A stretch of 64,000 nucleotides of DNA from Bathymodiolus brooksi (GCA_963680875.1 OY804575.1:31586494-31650493), one strand, 5' to 3'. Shown: positions 1 to 12,804, numbered from the stretch's first letter. Made by a program: numbers and translations. Notes: generated from the sequence alone by a model not told the origin.

Positions 1-870
1 TATGCTTGTGAGGTATGGGATAATTGTGGGGTAAGGAATCCTAATAAACTCGATCAGTTGCAACTTGAGGCTGCTAGAATTGGTTTTCCAATATTTGCTA
101 GTTCAATTTTAATTTATAAAGAGTTAGGCTGGGACTCATTGGCAGAAAGAAGAAAAAGGAGAACATTACAAATGTTTTATAATGTACAAAATAATAATGC
201 CCCCAGGTATCTTTATGACTTAATTCCACCAACAATTCAAAGTACAACCGTTTATCCATTGCGTATTGGAAGTGATATTATAATATCATTTTGCAGACTA
301 TCGAATAGTTATGACTCATTTATTCCCTCAACTATACGTCAACGGAATAGCTTACATCCATCACTTCAAAATGTGGATTCTATTACAAACTTTAAAACTG
401 AATTACGAAAGCGAAACGATATTAGTCAAGCTCCAAAACATTACGAAGTTGGACCTCGGAAACGTATTATTGTTTTAACCCAGCTTCGATGTTTTGCTTC
501 TTTTTTGAATTAGGATTTGTCCCAAGCAAATATAGTCTCAGACCCGTCTTGTCGTTGTGGTGCCAATCGCGAAGACTCCTATCATTTCTTCTTCGATTGT
601 TCCCATTATTCAAATATAACACATACATTGTTTCAAAATTTCAACCGGCTACCTAAGTATTGTGTTTTAGACCTTACACTTTTCACCTGTGGTAATCCTA
701 CACTCTCGTATGAACAGAACGAAATTATTTTCAAGCACGTGTTTGAATATATAAAGAGGCCAGAAAGGTGTTTTGTTGTCTTGTTCACCAAAAGAACAAT
801 CGCACACATCATCACCACTAACCCCTCTCATTCCTTTCTTCATTCTCTGGTTTTGTTCAATCTACACATA
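1..870 (+). pseudogene. C-terminal end of a LINE (non-LTR retrotransposon) ORF2
   Basis: Frame 1 is open from the first base. It reads like the segment after the RT core of a LINE: YACEVWDNCG, then LEAARIGFP, ERRKRRTLQMFYNVQN and a terminal zinc-knuckle-like CRCGANREDSYHFFFDC. A TAG at 511-513 interrupts the frame (SFLN-stop-DLSQ) where related elements usually have a tyrosine, so a TAT/TAC to TAG change is likely. The element enters from outside the window. No target-site duplication or poly(A) tail could be placed, and the sequence becomes anonymous after about 870. The copy is dead. Confidence 0.8.
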
Positions 871-1651
871 TTAATGTAAAAAATATTTATTACATGCATG
901 CTCTATCAAATAATGTTGTAACTTATTGTATATAGGAGAATATTTCATAAGTTTGCTTATCTTGTGTCTTATCCTTTTTGCACATTTGAGCAAATAAAAT
1001 ATGTTTAAGCTAAGACCAACATCGTCAATAAAATGACTATTGTAGAAGATCGGAATAGTTTTCGGGACAAACAATTGTAAGATTTTGTTTCCTCTATATA
1101 TTTTCGAGTTTCGGCTTACGCTCTGAGGAATGTGATCTGTTCAACCTTTAGTATCATGCAACTTACCACCGCTTATTCTGTTTTTTCTGATGCATTAACT
1201 ACAGATCGGAATCTGATAGATATCATTTATTTTTGGTTAAATTAAAGATTCTATTAAAATTGGGTCAAATTAAACTACTTTAAGTCAAATATGATTTTCC
1301 AACTGTTTTGCGTTGAACTGAAAAAATAAATATAGAACATATATTTTTATTAAATACCGTAAATTGAGAAATTTTGGTGCCGGGATATTTTGGCGGTTTT
1401 CTCTCGGGATGTATTTAGTTTTGGTGTGTGTAATTTTGGTGCTTTCTCAAATTAATATGTTAAATTTTGGCCCCTTCAGAAACAGATGATGTTCTCATTT
1501 CGCTAAACACCCATTTATTGAAAAAAAAAAGATTTCTGCTGTACTTCAAAGACCCCAATAAAGAAGGAGCAAGGCTAACTACCTAATTGAAAGAATCGGA
1601 TATGTGCACTGAATTAATATAGGTACCTTGTATGACAATACACACACTTAC
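871..1651. other. AT-rich stretch with no recognised feature
   Basis: AT-rich intergenic or intronic DNA between the LINE end and the last visible exon of the fucolectin/EGF gene. Open frames here are short and resemble nothing I recognise. Confidence 0.4.
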
Positions 1652-1783
1652 CGTTCATGCATTTACGTCCTCTATACCCAGGTGCACACACACAAATTCT
1701 TGTCTTTATATCACAAGTCGTGCCACTGCAGTGTGTAGAACAGCCACATTCACAGTTATACCCATACCTTCCCCAAAGGCAAC
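1652..1783 (-). CDS. Gene A exon 4: EGF-like repeat
   Basis: 132 bp, phase 1-1, between acceptor TATGATAG and donor AACG|GTAAGTG. It encodes a cysteine-rich unit, CLWGRYGYNCECGCSTHC, SGTTCD, RICVCAPGYRGRKC. Cysteine spacing and the CAPGYRGRKC close are those of the EGF/laminin-like repeats in MEGF and scavenger-type receptors. The gene should continue beyond base 1. Confidence 0.83.
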
Positions 1784-4700
1784 CTATCATAATATAAACT
1801 GTCTATCATGATATCATTTGCTTAAATCTTGACAAATAATTACAATTTCTAATTAAATTTATTAATGTGCCTCTTCTTTATCACATAATATTCAATGCCC
1901 AAAACATGATACCTACATCGTAGTTTGTTTGATAGACACCGAAATATATAGTAGGGAATCACCGGGTCTTGTATCTCTTACCTAGTAAAGACTATTTAGA
2001 AGATTTATTGATGTATTGCTTATTGTTAACTTTTGATGTCCTAGGACTTGGAACCAATTATTAGACATTGGGACATTCATTAAAATAAAAGTTAATCTTA
2101 ATATATTTCTATGCTGTTTCATGCCATATGTCATTCTGTTTTTATTCTTATCATGCATTTTTGGTTTAATTTGCCCATTGCATATGTATGTGTAGGTGTA
2201 TAATATTACAAAGAAATACAAATTTAATCTTAGCATCTATCTGTTGTAGGCCAGTACATGCAATTGTGCTTCAAGAAGGTGTACAACAGCAATGCAAAGG
2301 TAAATTCAAGAAGTGTAATTATAGAAGTATACAACTTTAGCCTTTTGATGAGGTTAATGTATGTATGCTTTTATCGGCCAGAAAAAAGTATATTGTGTGA
2401 AGACCGAGTCCAATATGCGTTCATCGATCGATAAAAACATGTAATGACCAATGTAAGAAAGGTTACATTGTTTTATTATAATATCATATTATCTAAAAGT
2501 TGTAATTTGAAAATACAGAACATCATTGATATTCTGGAGAAGAAAAATGTAATACAAAAGTACCATTAAATTTACAACATTCAAAGCGCATCAGTAAATG
2601 TGGTTATATTAGCGTTGTATGATACAACATTCACCAAAAGGTCTTTGACATTTAATCTTAAATGGCAAATCGGATGCCATATTTCATATGTCAATAATGC
2701 AGTTAACCGAAGTGTGGAGGAAATTCCGATTTTGGTCGAATTTCAGACAAGTATCAAATAAAAAACTAGGTCCGTGTTGCTCATCGTTTTAGCTTTCTTT
2801 GTTGGCTTTTATATTTTTTTTATTTGTCTTTCGTCCTGTGTCTTGTGTTTATTTAGTAATTTAAGGTTTATAAATATCTATTTGTAGGAAGACACAGCTT
2901 ATATACGTTTTATAATTAAATCATTTGACATGAATTGACACATTACAAAGTCACAAGACACAAGAAGACAACTAAAGCAAAAAAAAAAAGCAAAATACAG
3001 AAAACAAGTATCAAATAAAAAACTAGGTCCGTGTTGTTCATCGTTTTATTTTTCTGTGTTGTGTTTTTGTTTTATTTTTCGTCCTGTGTTTTGTGTAACT
3101 AATGTTGCCAATTTCTCTGGATTGTCCATTGTTGAATGTCTTTTCGGTTTTTTAAAACGTTTATTTAGTGATCTAATGTTTATAGATGTTTATTTTTGGT
3201 AAGACACAGTTTATGAATGTTTTATAATTATATCATGTGACATGAATTGACAAATCACAAAGTCGCAAAATACAGGACGAAGACCAAAAAAAAAAAAACC
3301 AACACAGTACAGAAAACTAAAAAGATGAGAAACAACAAAATATTGGACTTCACTATACGCAAACATGCACAAAAAACTAATAAGATAAAAGCTCTCCTGC
3401 AAAGAACTGGGGTTAAAGACGAACCGAACAACATTTATTGCGGAAATCGCATCGGACACCACAACACAGAACTAAGCACCTAATGACACATAATAGGACA
3501 ACATAAAAACACCAAAAAAAAACGGGGGTGGGATCAGGTGCTCGCGAATGGTAAGCAAATCTTGCCTCTTACAAGACACCCACCATGTTTGTAATATATT
3601 ATATGATATTATAGTAAACTATTTTCTTTTGTCATATTTAAGCTTAGAAAAAGATTTCCAACAGTATCAAACGGTCAATATTAAATCTTACCATATAATT
3701 CAACCTCACAAAGTTCAAGGAAAGCATTTGAACTGTTCCGTTGATTATAAATCACTACATATCGTCCAGGATAGTCACATGTTATATTCTGCAGTGTGTT
3801 TGCATAACCATATTGTTGGTCATGAAAACACAGGTGTCCGCTGTTTGGATGTTGCTCTTCAAATGTATCTGATATGTAGATATGAAAACCATCAAGTCTG
3901 CCATGTGCTAAAATGAGAAGCAAATAACTAAATATTAACATTAACTGTATCAACGCAAGACTAATTGTGAAAACTGGTATTCACACTGCCACACAATCAA
4001 TAAACTCAGTGTTAACGGGAATATATATACCATTCCCAATGACTGAACTATTTTTCAACCGCGTTTTTGTTACCATGCAATTATTTGCTAAGATTCATAA
4101 AAAGTTTTAAAATCAGAGGAATATGCAGCTAGATATCCACTGCGATATCATTGAACAATAAAATTCCATAGCAGCACAGTTCAATAAACTCTAATTTGTT
4201 AAACAAATATATTTATTATATTAAATTATGCTTGGCAAGGTCAGCAATTTCTTTAGATTTGATAAAAAAATAATATGTGTGACATAATTAACATTTCATT
4301 TTCCTTTATGGTTTCTAATGTAATATGTCATTTTGTAATAAACTGGTTTTTTTTTATTTCTGTTATATCACTATGATAACATACGAAAAAATAATGAAAT
4401 TCATCACTTATTGAATTACATATACTTTTCGCAAGTTATATTTTGTTTTAGAATATTTCAGATTTTTAAATGATTTTTGTCGAAATCATCCGAATTTGCA
4501 TATTCTACAGAACAATATATTTCATAGGATATATATGATGTAGCAATATTTGTAATGCATCTATTATTTAAATGGAAAAGGACATTTATTTCAGGGAATA
4601 TAACTGTGAGGATTGAGGCCAGTTGTAGAATATTCTAGAAAATACGTCCATACTACTATGTGTATAATGTATCATGTGTCTCTGCTTTGGGTACAGAGTG

Positions 4701-7700
4701 CAACACAGTATAAATTGGTAGAATAGTGACGGCGCTTTGGACACCAAATAAGATATTCAAGAATTTGCCTTGCATTTTATTGTCTAAATTTAGCAATGCT
4801 TTTCATACATGAGCTTCCAATACAATAAACGTACTTTATCGACAAATATAAAACACAATTGTATTCGCCTCGAAATAGAAATGCACGTATATTTACTATT
4901 TATCTCCTTCAAATTCAGCTTACCTGTATATTTGGACATTTTGGATATGTTGCCCATCGGTGCTTTGTATTTTAAATTTGATTTTCCAACTGTTTGTGGA
5001 CAGGCACCCATGACATCGTTTATTGAAAAAATATACATATGCATCGGTGCAATACATTAAAGTTTGAGGATATCAATAGTGTAATCAGAAACCGTAGATC
5101 GAAGAAGAACTAACAATACAATATCATAGTCACCATTGATGTTAATATAGTAACATATTCTGTATTTGTCTTGCATCCTTCTTAAGGTTGCTGATATATA
5201 TGTAGTCAGTCCAATAATTATGTCCTACGTTCAAATCAGCAGATAAACTATTATCATCATGATTAGCATCCATACAATGTATTCCATCTGTAAAGATGTG
5301 TCAGCTGTAGGTGCCGATATCCTCAGTCGACATGTGTTTCAAGTTGCAGCTATCCTCAGATTTTCAAATAAATGTCCACTGAGGATGGCTGAACAAACAG
5401 TTTAAACGTCTTGACAAATGGAATAGAGTATGTTGATAGTAAAATCTAACAAGAGGTTTTACTAAATTTATATGCTTCCTCAAGTATAGGACATCATTAT
5501 GAAAAACAAATTCTGAAAACATTTAAGTTTTTAGCAATATCAAATAGTTATTTATAATCCGAATCTCTGTTCAAATGAATTCTGAAAGGGCGCTACACAC
5601 ACACAAAAATAGCCATATGATATTTTGCGAGTTTAAAAAGGATGATTTTTTTTCAAACACGCAACTGAAATGATAAATTCACACTCTGCATTAATGACGG
5701 CTTTGTTCCGTTAGATTTATTTCAGAAATTTTTGTAACCTTTCCTTCTTACCGCTATCGTTAATTTCATCACACCCTGTCCCTTCTAGTATGGAGAAGAC
5801 ATTTTGCTTTCATCATCTCCGTCCGTCATTGTGTGACAACTCACAACTCACAACTCCTCCTACATTTGAAGTGGAAATGTTTTCTCCAAACTTTGCATTA
5901 TATGCAAATTGGCACATAGTTACGGAATTTATGCCATTTATGAAGGAGTTATTGCCATCGAAAGTTTGTACTGCCTGCGCAACGCCCATCGTTTTAAATG
6001 AGAATTCATCAAAACTTTACCATGCTTGTTTTGAACTCTATGGAGATTACCTTATTGGTACCCGATTTTTATCGGACCAATCTTGAAGGAGATATTTCTC
6101 CTTTTATACATGCAACTCGTCCTGCATTTAAATGCGATTTACTCAAAACTGTGCATGCATGCGTACTACCATATGAAGATTACCATATCGTTTTCAAATT
6201 TGACAGCACTAGTATTCCCCCTTTGATTTTGATAATTTCATCAAAACGTTTGTAGACGCAATTCATCTTATTTATTATTTAGGAATTCCGCAAAACTGTG
6301 CATGCTTCCTTATTACCATATATAGATTTACATATCATTATCACAGTTTGATCGACTCATTTTTTAAGAAGTGTTATTGCTTTTTATAAAGGCAATCCTC
6401 ATACAGTTTAAATTAGATTTCGAAGACGAAGAATATGGTAATGCCAGACATTTAATTATATCATAAACTGTGTATTGCAAAAACAGTGATACTATTGTAG
6501 ATCGTGTGACACAAATTTTATACTTACTACCATCATTTCTATAGTATATTACAATATTATAAATATTGGCCAGTTGTCCAATATCAAGTATCCACCATGC
6601 CTCCGTTTGACCTACTGCAGTATGACCACAACTTCTCCCAGACCAGCTCTGATTTCTGTTTCCGTCTAAAGCCTTTGATGCATTGAAACCTTCGTAGCTA
6701 CCACTTTGTGTGACAGTGCCCATTTCAGCTAAATTATCTGTCAACAACAAATATGAAATTTGAAATAGATATTTTTTAATGTAAAAACTGAGGTGAAAAT
6801 AGAAGACATGACTTCTTATTAACAAAAGTCATTCTCTATTATGGATTGTGTATATTTGCTTTGTGAAAGTTCTAATGTGTACCTCTATTGTACCTCTATT
6901 ATTTGTGAGTTAATGTTTATGTGTCATGTTTTACTCATTTTTCAGAAACTGGTATTATACATTATGTGTTTGGTCGTATGCAGGAATTTGACAAAAGTAT
7001 TATTTAATCATAAGATCAGAATGTTCTAGGGTATATATAATCTAGTTGTGAATGTATTGCAAATGTGGTATGATGTCAATTGTAAAAACCAGTTGACGAA
7101 AGGGCTATATAATGCATGAGGTTTAATAACAAGAGTCACACGACATGCACCACTAGTGGCGCAGGAACTGCTACCCTCCCAGAGTTCACCTCCAGTTTTA
7201 GTAGGGTTCGTGTTAGTCGATCATTCCTTTCCTTTGTAGTGTTTTGTAGATGATTGTTTGTCCTTTTGACCTGTTTTCATATGACTATTGTGTTGTCTGT
7301 CTTTCTTCGATTTACGGCTTCTGATTAACCTTTTGGTCGTATGTATGCAGGAATTTGACAAAAGTATTATTTAATCATAAGATCAGAATGTTTTAAAGTA
7401 TATATAATCTAGTTGTGAATGTATTGCAAATGTGGTATGATGCCAGTTGTAAAGATCAGTTGACGAAAGGGCTATATAGTGCATGAGGTTTAATAACAAG
7501 AGTCACACGACATGCACCACTAGTGGAGCAGGAACTGCTACCCTTCCAGAGCACCTGAATTCAACCCCAGTTTTAGTAGGGTTCGTGCTAGTCGATCTTC
7601 ACTTTTCTATGTAGTGTTTTGTAGATCATTGTTTGTCCTTTTGACCTGTTTTCTTATGACTATTGTGTTATCTGTCTTTCTTCGATTTACGGCTTCTGAT

Positions 7701-8961
7701 TAACCTTTTCGTATCTTCAAACTTTTCTTGTTCGTGTTTTATTTACATCATTTTTTGACATTTCAGAAGATTATTTTGACATATAGGCATGGGTTTGACC
7801 ATATTGTCAATACATATAGGTAATATTATTGTGTATTATTATGCTTTTGTAAATTTCTTCTGTAATATAAGTTCATGCGATATTTTGGCATATATCACAA
7901 AGATTTATATTGCGTTGATATACAAGGCGACAATAGTACATCTACTATGCCAGTTTCACGCGGGGAAGGTTGTGTTTTCAGCTGTATGTCAAGCTATATA
8001 TAGCTAGTCCACGTGCAAGGGGGCGGATCCAATCTATCAGTCTATCATAGTCGTCTAGTATTCATGTTACTGTTTTTTTAATTCTTGTTATTGCTGTTAA
8101 TTACATTTAAAACTTCAAAAATCTTTATATTTGTAAAGCCTTAGATGAAAGAATATTCTCACACTTTGAAGATTATTTGATCCAATATATTAGTCACCAA
8201 TATCAGGACCTCCTTTATTGTAATAGTTCTCAATATATTTTGTCTACATATAATAGTCAGCATAATAAGGATAATAATAATGTTGTATTAGCAATGACTA
8301 TATCATATAGTGGTCGGGTCGTGCACTATGTCTTCAACCCTGACCACTATATTGGCATAGTCATTGCTAACACAACATTATTATATAAACATACAATAAA
8401 GGAGTTGATTCTAACTCATTTATTTTTCCCTCCACACGTGAGATTGTACTAATACAGAGGCCCATAAGTCAGTTTCCCTGGGCGTCATACACACCAGGTG
8501 TTGTTGAACAAAACGATATAATAAAAATAAAACCTCTATGAACGACTTGTATCGTCCATGATGAAAAGTTAATATAAGACTAAAACATGTTCTGTAGGTA
8601 GTCCCAGTCTTTCCAGCATAACTTTCTTAAAAGATAGAAAACATTAAATCTAACTTTAGCATCTACAGGCAAGTAAAAGTATAATAAATGTGACGTCGTG
8701 TCAAATTTTGGTATGATGTCAGTGCATCTTTTGAGTCACCCAAAGTGGCCCCTTTATGTCAACAAACAAGATGTGAGAAACTCTAGACTGGAATGAATCT
8801 GATTTCTAGTTAGCTGGTGTATATTACTATCACGTTCAATAATTTGAGTTAAAACTATAATGGTAGTGTTGTCGAAACAATGGATGTTTCTTACCAAAAG
8901 CTTCGACCTTGTTGAAAATTAAACTTTGTATGCAAATAAAAGCTGTGAAATACCATTTCAT
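1652..8961 (-). CDS. Fucolectin-EGF secreted or membrane protein, 5' part (gene A)
   Basis: Four minus-strand exons, 8961-8895, 6737-6531, 3907-3692 and 1783-1652, join without breaking frame. The first ends in phase 1 and the other three are symmetric phase 1-1. They encode a signal peptide, an F5/8C-type fucolectin (FTP) domain split over two exons, and one EGF-like repeat. The 3' part is outside the window. Extracellular EGF exons of the same phase occur in receptor phosphatase gene B (37.3-62.0 kb), so gene A may be a sister receptor of that family. That is inference, because no membrane or phosphatase exon of gene A is visible. Fucolectin domains bind carbohydrate in secreted lectins. 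Introns hold repeats and a tandem duplication. Confidence 0.72.
1784..2745. other. Intronic stretch with no recognised feature
   Basis: AT-rich intron of gene A between the EGF exon and a repeat block. No exon, RNA gene or clear repeat was seen. Confidence 0.4.
2746..3485. repeat. Dispersed mollusc repeat, tandem and inverted copies
   Basis: The string CAAGTATCAAATAAAAAACT followed by AGGTCCGTGTTG occurs at about 2750 and again at about 3005, a tandem duplication of about 256 bp. Each plus-oriented segment (TCGTCCTGTGT..., TCTCTGGATTGTCCATTG) is followed by a minus-oriented one (about 2925-3000 and 3240-3485), so the block can fold back on itself. The same family recurs near 25.5, 31.1, 36.7, 40.1 and 42.5 kb. 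Open frames inside it are not genes. Confidence 0.7.
3692..3907 (-). CDS. Gene A exon 3: second half of the fucolectin domain
   Basis: 216 bp, phase 1-1, from acceptor CATTTTAG to donor TATATG|GTAAGATT. It encodes RLDGFHIYISD, HLCFHDQQYGYANT, ITCDYPGRYVVIYNQRN and LELCEVELYG. The R(L)xGFxIxxSD strand, the GRYVVIY strand and the closing CEVEL(Y/F) strand are typical of the C-terminal half of an F5/8C or fucolectin domain. It completes the domain begun at 6531-6737. Confidence 0.85.
3908..5780. other. Long intron of gene A, nothing recognised
   Basis: AT-rich DNA inside the intron between the two fucolectin exons. Short open frames on both strands, such as 4790-5060, show no family motif and no splice context. 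Confidence 0.4.
5870..6360 (+). repeat. Degenerate tandem repeat, period about 100-160 bp
   Basis: At least three decayed units share 'AAAACT(t/g)T(g)CATGC', then 'TACC(A)TAT(G)(A)AGATT' and 'ACC(A)TAT'. Units are centred near 6010, 6145 and 6300. Open frames at 5790-6255 follow this repeat and look non-coding. It lies in an intron of gene A. Confidence 0.45.
6531..6737 (-). CDS. Gene A exon 2: first half of a fucolectin (F5/8C, FTP) domain
   Basis: The exon lies between an acceptor (GTTGACAG) and a donor (GATG|GTAGTAAG), 207 bp, phase 1-1. It encodes NLAEMGTVTQSGSY, ASKALDGNRNQSWSG, CGHTAVGQTEAWWILDIGQ and YNIVIYYRND. The NLA start, ALDGN, the C-H-T segment and WWxLDIG are the usual FTP-domain landmarks. 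The domain continues in the exon at 3692-3907. Confidence 0.85.
6969..7710 (+). repeat. Tandem duplication, period about 362 bp
   Basis: The segment from TTTGGTCGTATG (6969) to about 7331 is repeated from 7332 to about 7710 with a few percent divergence. Both copies hold the motif AATAACAAGAGTCACACGAC, then CACCACTAGTGG, and the end TCTTCGATTTACGGCTTCTG. The second half of each unit belongs to a dispersed family also present near 27.8 and 46.6 kb. It lies in intron 1 of gene A. Confidence 0.75.
8272..8385. repeat. Inverted repeat, arms about 45 bp (fold-back element)
   Basis: The left arm (8272-8316), with TAATAATGTTGTATTAGCAA and ATAGTGGTC, is the near reverse complement of the right arm (8340-8385), with GACCACTATATTGGCATAGT and TTGCTAACACAACATTATTA. 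A spacer of about 20 bp separates them. It could be a small MITE or a structured RNA. No target duplication was identified. Confidence 0.7.
8895..8961 (-). CDS. Gene A exon 1: start codon and signal peptide
   Basis: ATG at 8961-8959 opens MKWYFTAFICIQSLIF followed by NKVEAF, a short basic n-region, a hydrophobic core and a small residue near the end, as in a cleavable signal peptide. The exon ends phase 1 at a good donor (TTTTG|GTAAGAAA), matching the phase of the next exon. The 5' untranslated boundary was not found. Confidence 0.7.
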
Positions 8962-9299
8962 TTCGACTTTTGACCTACAAAAAAAAAAATATTATCACAA
9001 ATTATTCGAAATATTTTATAGTGTCATGTAACTAAACTAATCTTCGTATAACAGGATACAAGTATGACAGTAAACTATTTAGTCAAATGATCAAATCTTC
9101 TATATTTAGTCACAATAGGTAACTTAATACTGAGTTGCAGTGATATCGATTTGACAAAACTTGATGCAAAAGTCTGCGACAACCTACCTAAAATGTTGCT
9201 CAGATGGTTCTTGGAATGGCCTCTTCAAAATATCAAATCTCTCCTTCAACTTAAAACGTATAACAGTCTGTCTTCAAATTATCAACATTGTACTTCTGT

Positions 9300-9790
9300 A
9301 GACTTATAGACTACTGTGCGGGTGATACCCCCGAGAATTAAAATAAAAGTTCATCAGTAGAGGTATCGATACATTGATAATAATAAACATGTACATATCT
9401 ACTTTAGTGTACGTCTTTCTGGAATAACCTTCGCCAGGTACACTCACAGTTGGAAATATGGAGGAGCCAAATAATTCATAATTCTTTTGGAGCAACAACT
9501 CCAAAGGACCTAAACATGATAGCTGTCTGCTCGAAATTAAAGTTAGTTTTAATAAGAATTGCATTACTTGAGAAATTTCAATAATAAATATATCTGATAA
9601 ATCATGTCAGTGCCGAAACTATGACTACTGAGCTGATGATACCCCAAGGGTCTAAATATCCATCAACAGAGGTATAGACCAAGTGATTATCAAAAGCTTG
9701 TATATTTATATATCTTATTTAGTACACTGCACGCGTCTCTGGAATAACCTTCATTCGTACCGACAGTCAAAATATTAAAAATACAACATT
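9300..9790 (-). repeat. Dispersed repeat with TCTGGAATAACCTTC motif, two copies
   Basis: Two units, about 9300-9440 and 9600-9790, share TGATACCCC, ATCA(g/a)(c/t)AGAGGTAT and TCTGGAATAACCTTC. Further relatives occur near 18.6, 26.5, 32.9, 34.9 and 58.5 kb, some reversed (GAAGGTTATTCCAGA). It is an interspersed family, not a gene. The open frame at 9304-9564 lies wholly within it. Confidence 0.55.
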
Positions 9791-9799
9791 TTGGTCTTT

Positions 9800-10500
9800 T
9801 TCAGTCAATAAAGAAAGCATTGGGTCAGGTGCGACCATATTGCGTACTTGATTGGATATAAATCTGGTTCCAATGACGGATCATTTCTTTTTACTATTAT
9901 TATTATTCGTTGTATCACACCATCCCTGAAGGTGTTTTGAGGTCTTAATATTTTCATTTAAACTACAGTAATGTTGCAACTATTCGACTTCGCTATGGGA
10001 ACTGAATTATTTAAAAGACAATGGGTCTTGATTTCCATCTTGGATCTGAGAAAAAGTTGGATGCATGATATTTATTGTTCTAATGAAAAATAGTACAGAA
10101 CGCCACCCCATTTATCTACCTGGGTCCCTGTGACAATCGAGGGCAATCGTGCGTAGTAAATACACAATATTTATGTTCCATCCAGACTAAGGGTATATAC
10201 AATGCACAGAATGGAAATCTTCAAACCTTTCCCCTGGCCACAGCTCGGATAGTTTTTGTCAAGGGTATATTGATAGATAACACAGTAAATTTTTGAAAAC
10301 ATAAAAGAACATATAATATACAATGAACAGAGAGTGTTTTGATAAAATATAAAAACAATGTAAAAAAATAATAGTAGATACTCCCTGATTGATATATCAA
10401 GTGCCTATGACAAAAAGGGTGGCGCTCAAAAACGACCACAGCACCAAAGATGAAATCTGCTGGGAAAAACGCAACAAAATAGGTTAATAAATATTAAGCA
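9800..10500. other. Stretch with no recognised feature
   Basis: AT-rich spacer between the dispersed repeats and the DIRS-like remnant. No gene or RNA was recognised. Part of it could be a decayed upstream portion of the retroelement. Confidence 0.35.
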
Positions 10501-10504
10501 GGAG

Positions 10505-11345
10505 GCATGTCGCACATTATTGATGACTTTTTATTTGTAGAACCTGCCAATTCATCACAATGCTTTCATGATTTTCAAAATTTCTTACATTGATGCCAGA
10601 GATTAGGCGTCCTCAACAACAGATTCAAAAACTGTTTTACCATCTAAAGTCATTATTATCTATGGGATTGATGCGGAATCAGAAAAAACGTAAAATTTCG
10701 CCTTCCACAAGACAAGATTGTCAAAATCAATACTGCACTAATATCAGCTATGCATAGAAAGAAAATCATTTTCCGATCTCCTCAGTCCTTAATAGGTTAA
10801 CTTAATTTTGCTTGCATGGTTGTCTGCCCCAGTCGAGCATTTTTACGTCACTTAGTTGACCTCACATTGAAAATGGTTAGCCCTTTTCATTTTATAATAC
10901 TTATATGTGAGGCGATAACTGATTTGCAAGCATGGCGGTCTTTTATTGAAACTTTTAACGGGAAATCGGTTTTCCTTGCAGATACTTCGGTCACTTCTGA
11001 TCATTTAAAGTTATTTACTGATGCTTCATTAGGTTCATTAGGATATGCAGCAGTGCTTGGAAGTTTATGGTTTACAAAGGATTGGCCATCACATCTTCAA
11101 CACTATCAAATAGCTGTCAAGGAGTTATTTCCCATTGCACTAGCATTGCAAATATGGGGGGACAGCTTAAAAAAAAATTGAAAGCTATTATTTGTTTGGG
11201 ATAATCAAGCGGTCGTTGAAGTGATAAGCAAACAATCTTGCAAGGATAAATCGATTATGAAAATTGATCCGTAGATTGGTGTTGGCTGCTTTGAAATTTC
11301 GAGCTAAGCATATCGCTGGGAAAAACAAAAAAATAATTATGATAA
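10505..11345 (+). pseudogene. DIRS/Ngaro-like reverse transcriptase and RNase H remnant
   Basis: Across shifting frames the order of a DIRS-type polymerase C-terminus can be read: an IIDDFLFVEP box (about 10516), an LGIDAES-like region, a CPSRAFLRHLVDLT segment, then the RNase H domain with LFTDASLGSLGYAAVL, YQIAVKELFPIALALQIWG, and after another shift WDNQAVVEVISKQSCKDKS and KFRAKHIAGKN (about 11335). DIRS-like elements carry this RT-RH unit followed by a methylase and a tyrosine recombinase. Neither is visible here. Stops and frameshifts show it is dead. Confidence 0.78.
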
Positions 11346-11672
11346 CAAGCTTGACGTCCACCCTGCTTATTTATATTAAATTAATGACACAAAGTAACAA
11401 ACTCATTTGATTGGTAAAAATGTTGATTCAATTAAAATTAACCATAAGTAGTAATTATTTGCACCAAATCCTAAAACAAACCGTATATACCTAAAATTTA
11501 ACATTTTTAAATTAATTTAAATGTAACTTAATTTATCTAATCAAGACACGTGACCATTACCCATAATCAGAATATAGAACAACAGCGTGTCTTGCCTCAC
11601 ATAAATTCTTTTATTTCTAATAAAATATTATTGAACAAATTGAGGGTCTAGAGTGGAGAGAAAATATAAACA

Positions 11673-12781
11673 ATGTCGAATACTGGGGAAAAAACACGGC
11701 AACGGCAACGTCAAAGAAATGAAAATAAAAAGACATCGAAGGCACCACAAACACAAACGCAAATACAACCTCAACAAATATCAGAAGTTTTAAATTCAAG
11801 TGGGGATGCGTTGTATGGACAAAATGAAATAAATCCTGATTAAGTACTAAGTAATCTCCTTCAACTCATGTCCAAAAAGGACACAAGATTGAACAGTATT
11901 GAGAAAAAAGTAACACAATCAGTTGATGAGCTAGATGAGATCAAAACATCAACTAAGTCTGTAACACAGAAAGTATCTACAGTAGAAAGGGAAGTAGCAA
12001 CATTGAAACTCAAATACACAGAAACTGAAGTACATATTTAAGGAATCAGTAACTTATTTGACGAAACAAAATAAGCATGCGAGGAGAACGATACCGAAAT
12101 GATAAAGGTGAAAAGAGAAAATATTGCCGTTAAAGCAAAGTTGTCAGAGATGGAAACTGATACTAGAAAGTTTAAGAACGAGAGAGAGAAAATGAAGGAA
12201 TCATTATTGGACTTAAAGTGTAGATCGATGAAATACAATCTGGTATTTACTGGTTTGAAGGAAACACCGTATGAGAATACAGAGGAAATGCAACGTGGTT
12301 TCTTAGGACAAGAACTGGGAATCGAACATTGGATAGAATTTGGTAATGTTCACCGTTTTGGTCAAAGGAACCCAGAGAATGAAAACATGCGGAGAAAAGG
12401 TTATCCGATCCACAGACCGATAGTCGCTCGCTTGATCTCTCACAGAGATTTGGAATATGTCCTAGAAATGCGAAAACTGAAGGGGAAACGTTTGGAATTA
12501 ACCAACAGTCCCCGCTAGAAGTAGAGAACAAGCGGAAACAACTATATCCAGTGATGAAAAAAGCCCGAGATAATGGCCACTTCACAAGGATGGTGCGTGA
12601 CAAACTTTATATAGACAATAATCTGTATACTCCACAAAATGATGTGACGGAGGGCACAAATGTAAAGGAAGTTGCAGTGGAAGAGCAGCTGTGCACTCCT
12701 CAGAACCCCCTTCTTATCGACGAACCAGTAAATGTCCACGGATCAGTTCTACCCCAGATATATATTATTAGGAAAACCTAA
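11673..12781 (+). pseudogene. LINE ORF1 (coiled coil, RRM-like), broken
   Basis: Starting at ATG 11673, a lysine- and glutamine-rich N-terminus leads into a heptad-rich coiled coil (SIEKKVTQSVDELDEIKTS, TVEREVATLK). Next come MKYNLVFTGLKE, ENTEEMQRGFLGQELGIEH, VHRFGQRNP and RPIVARLISHRDLEYVLEMR, the pattern of L1 ORF1p-type RNA-binding proteins. In-frame stops occur near 11840 and 12040. A frameshift near 12520 moves the end (KKARDNGHFTRMVRDKLYID) to another frame. Confidence 0.75.
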
Positions 12782-12804
12782 GGACAAGTAACGATGATAA
12801 CAAT

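Noticed and set aside
5790..6255. Two overlapping plus-strand open frames.
   Set aside because: They follow a degenerate tandem repeat, with no protein-like conservation between units.
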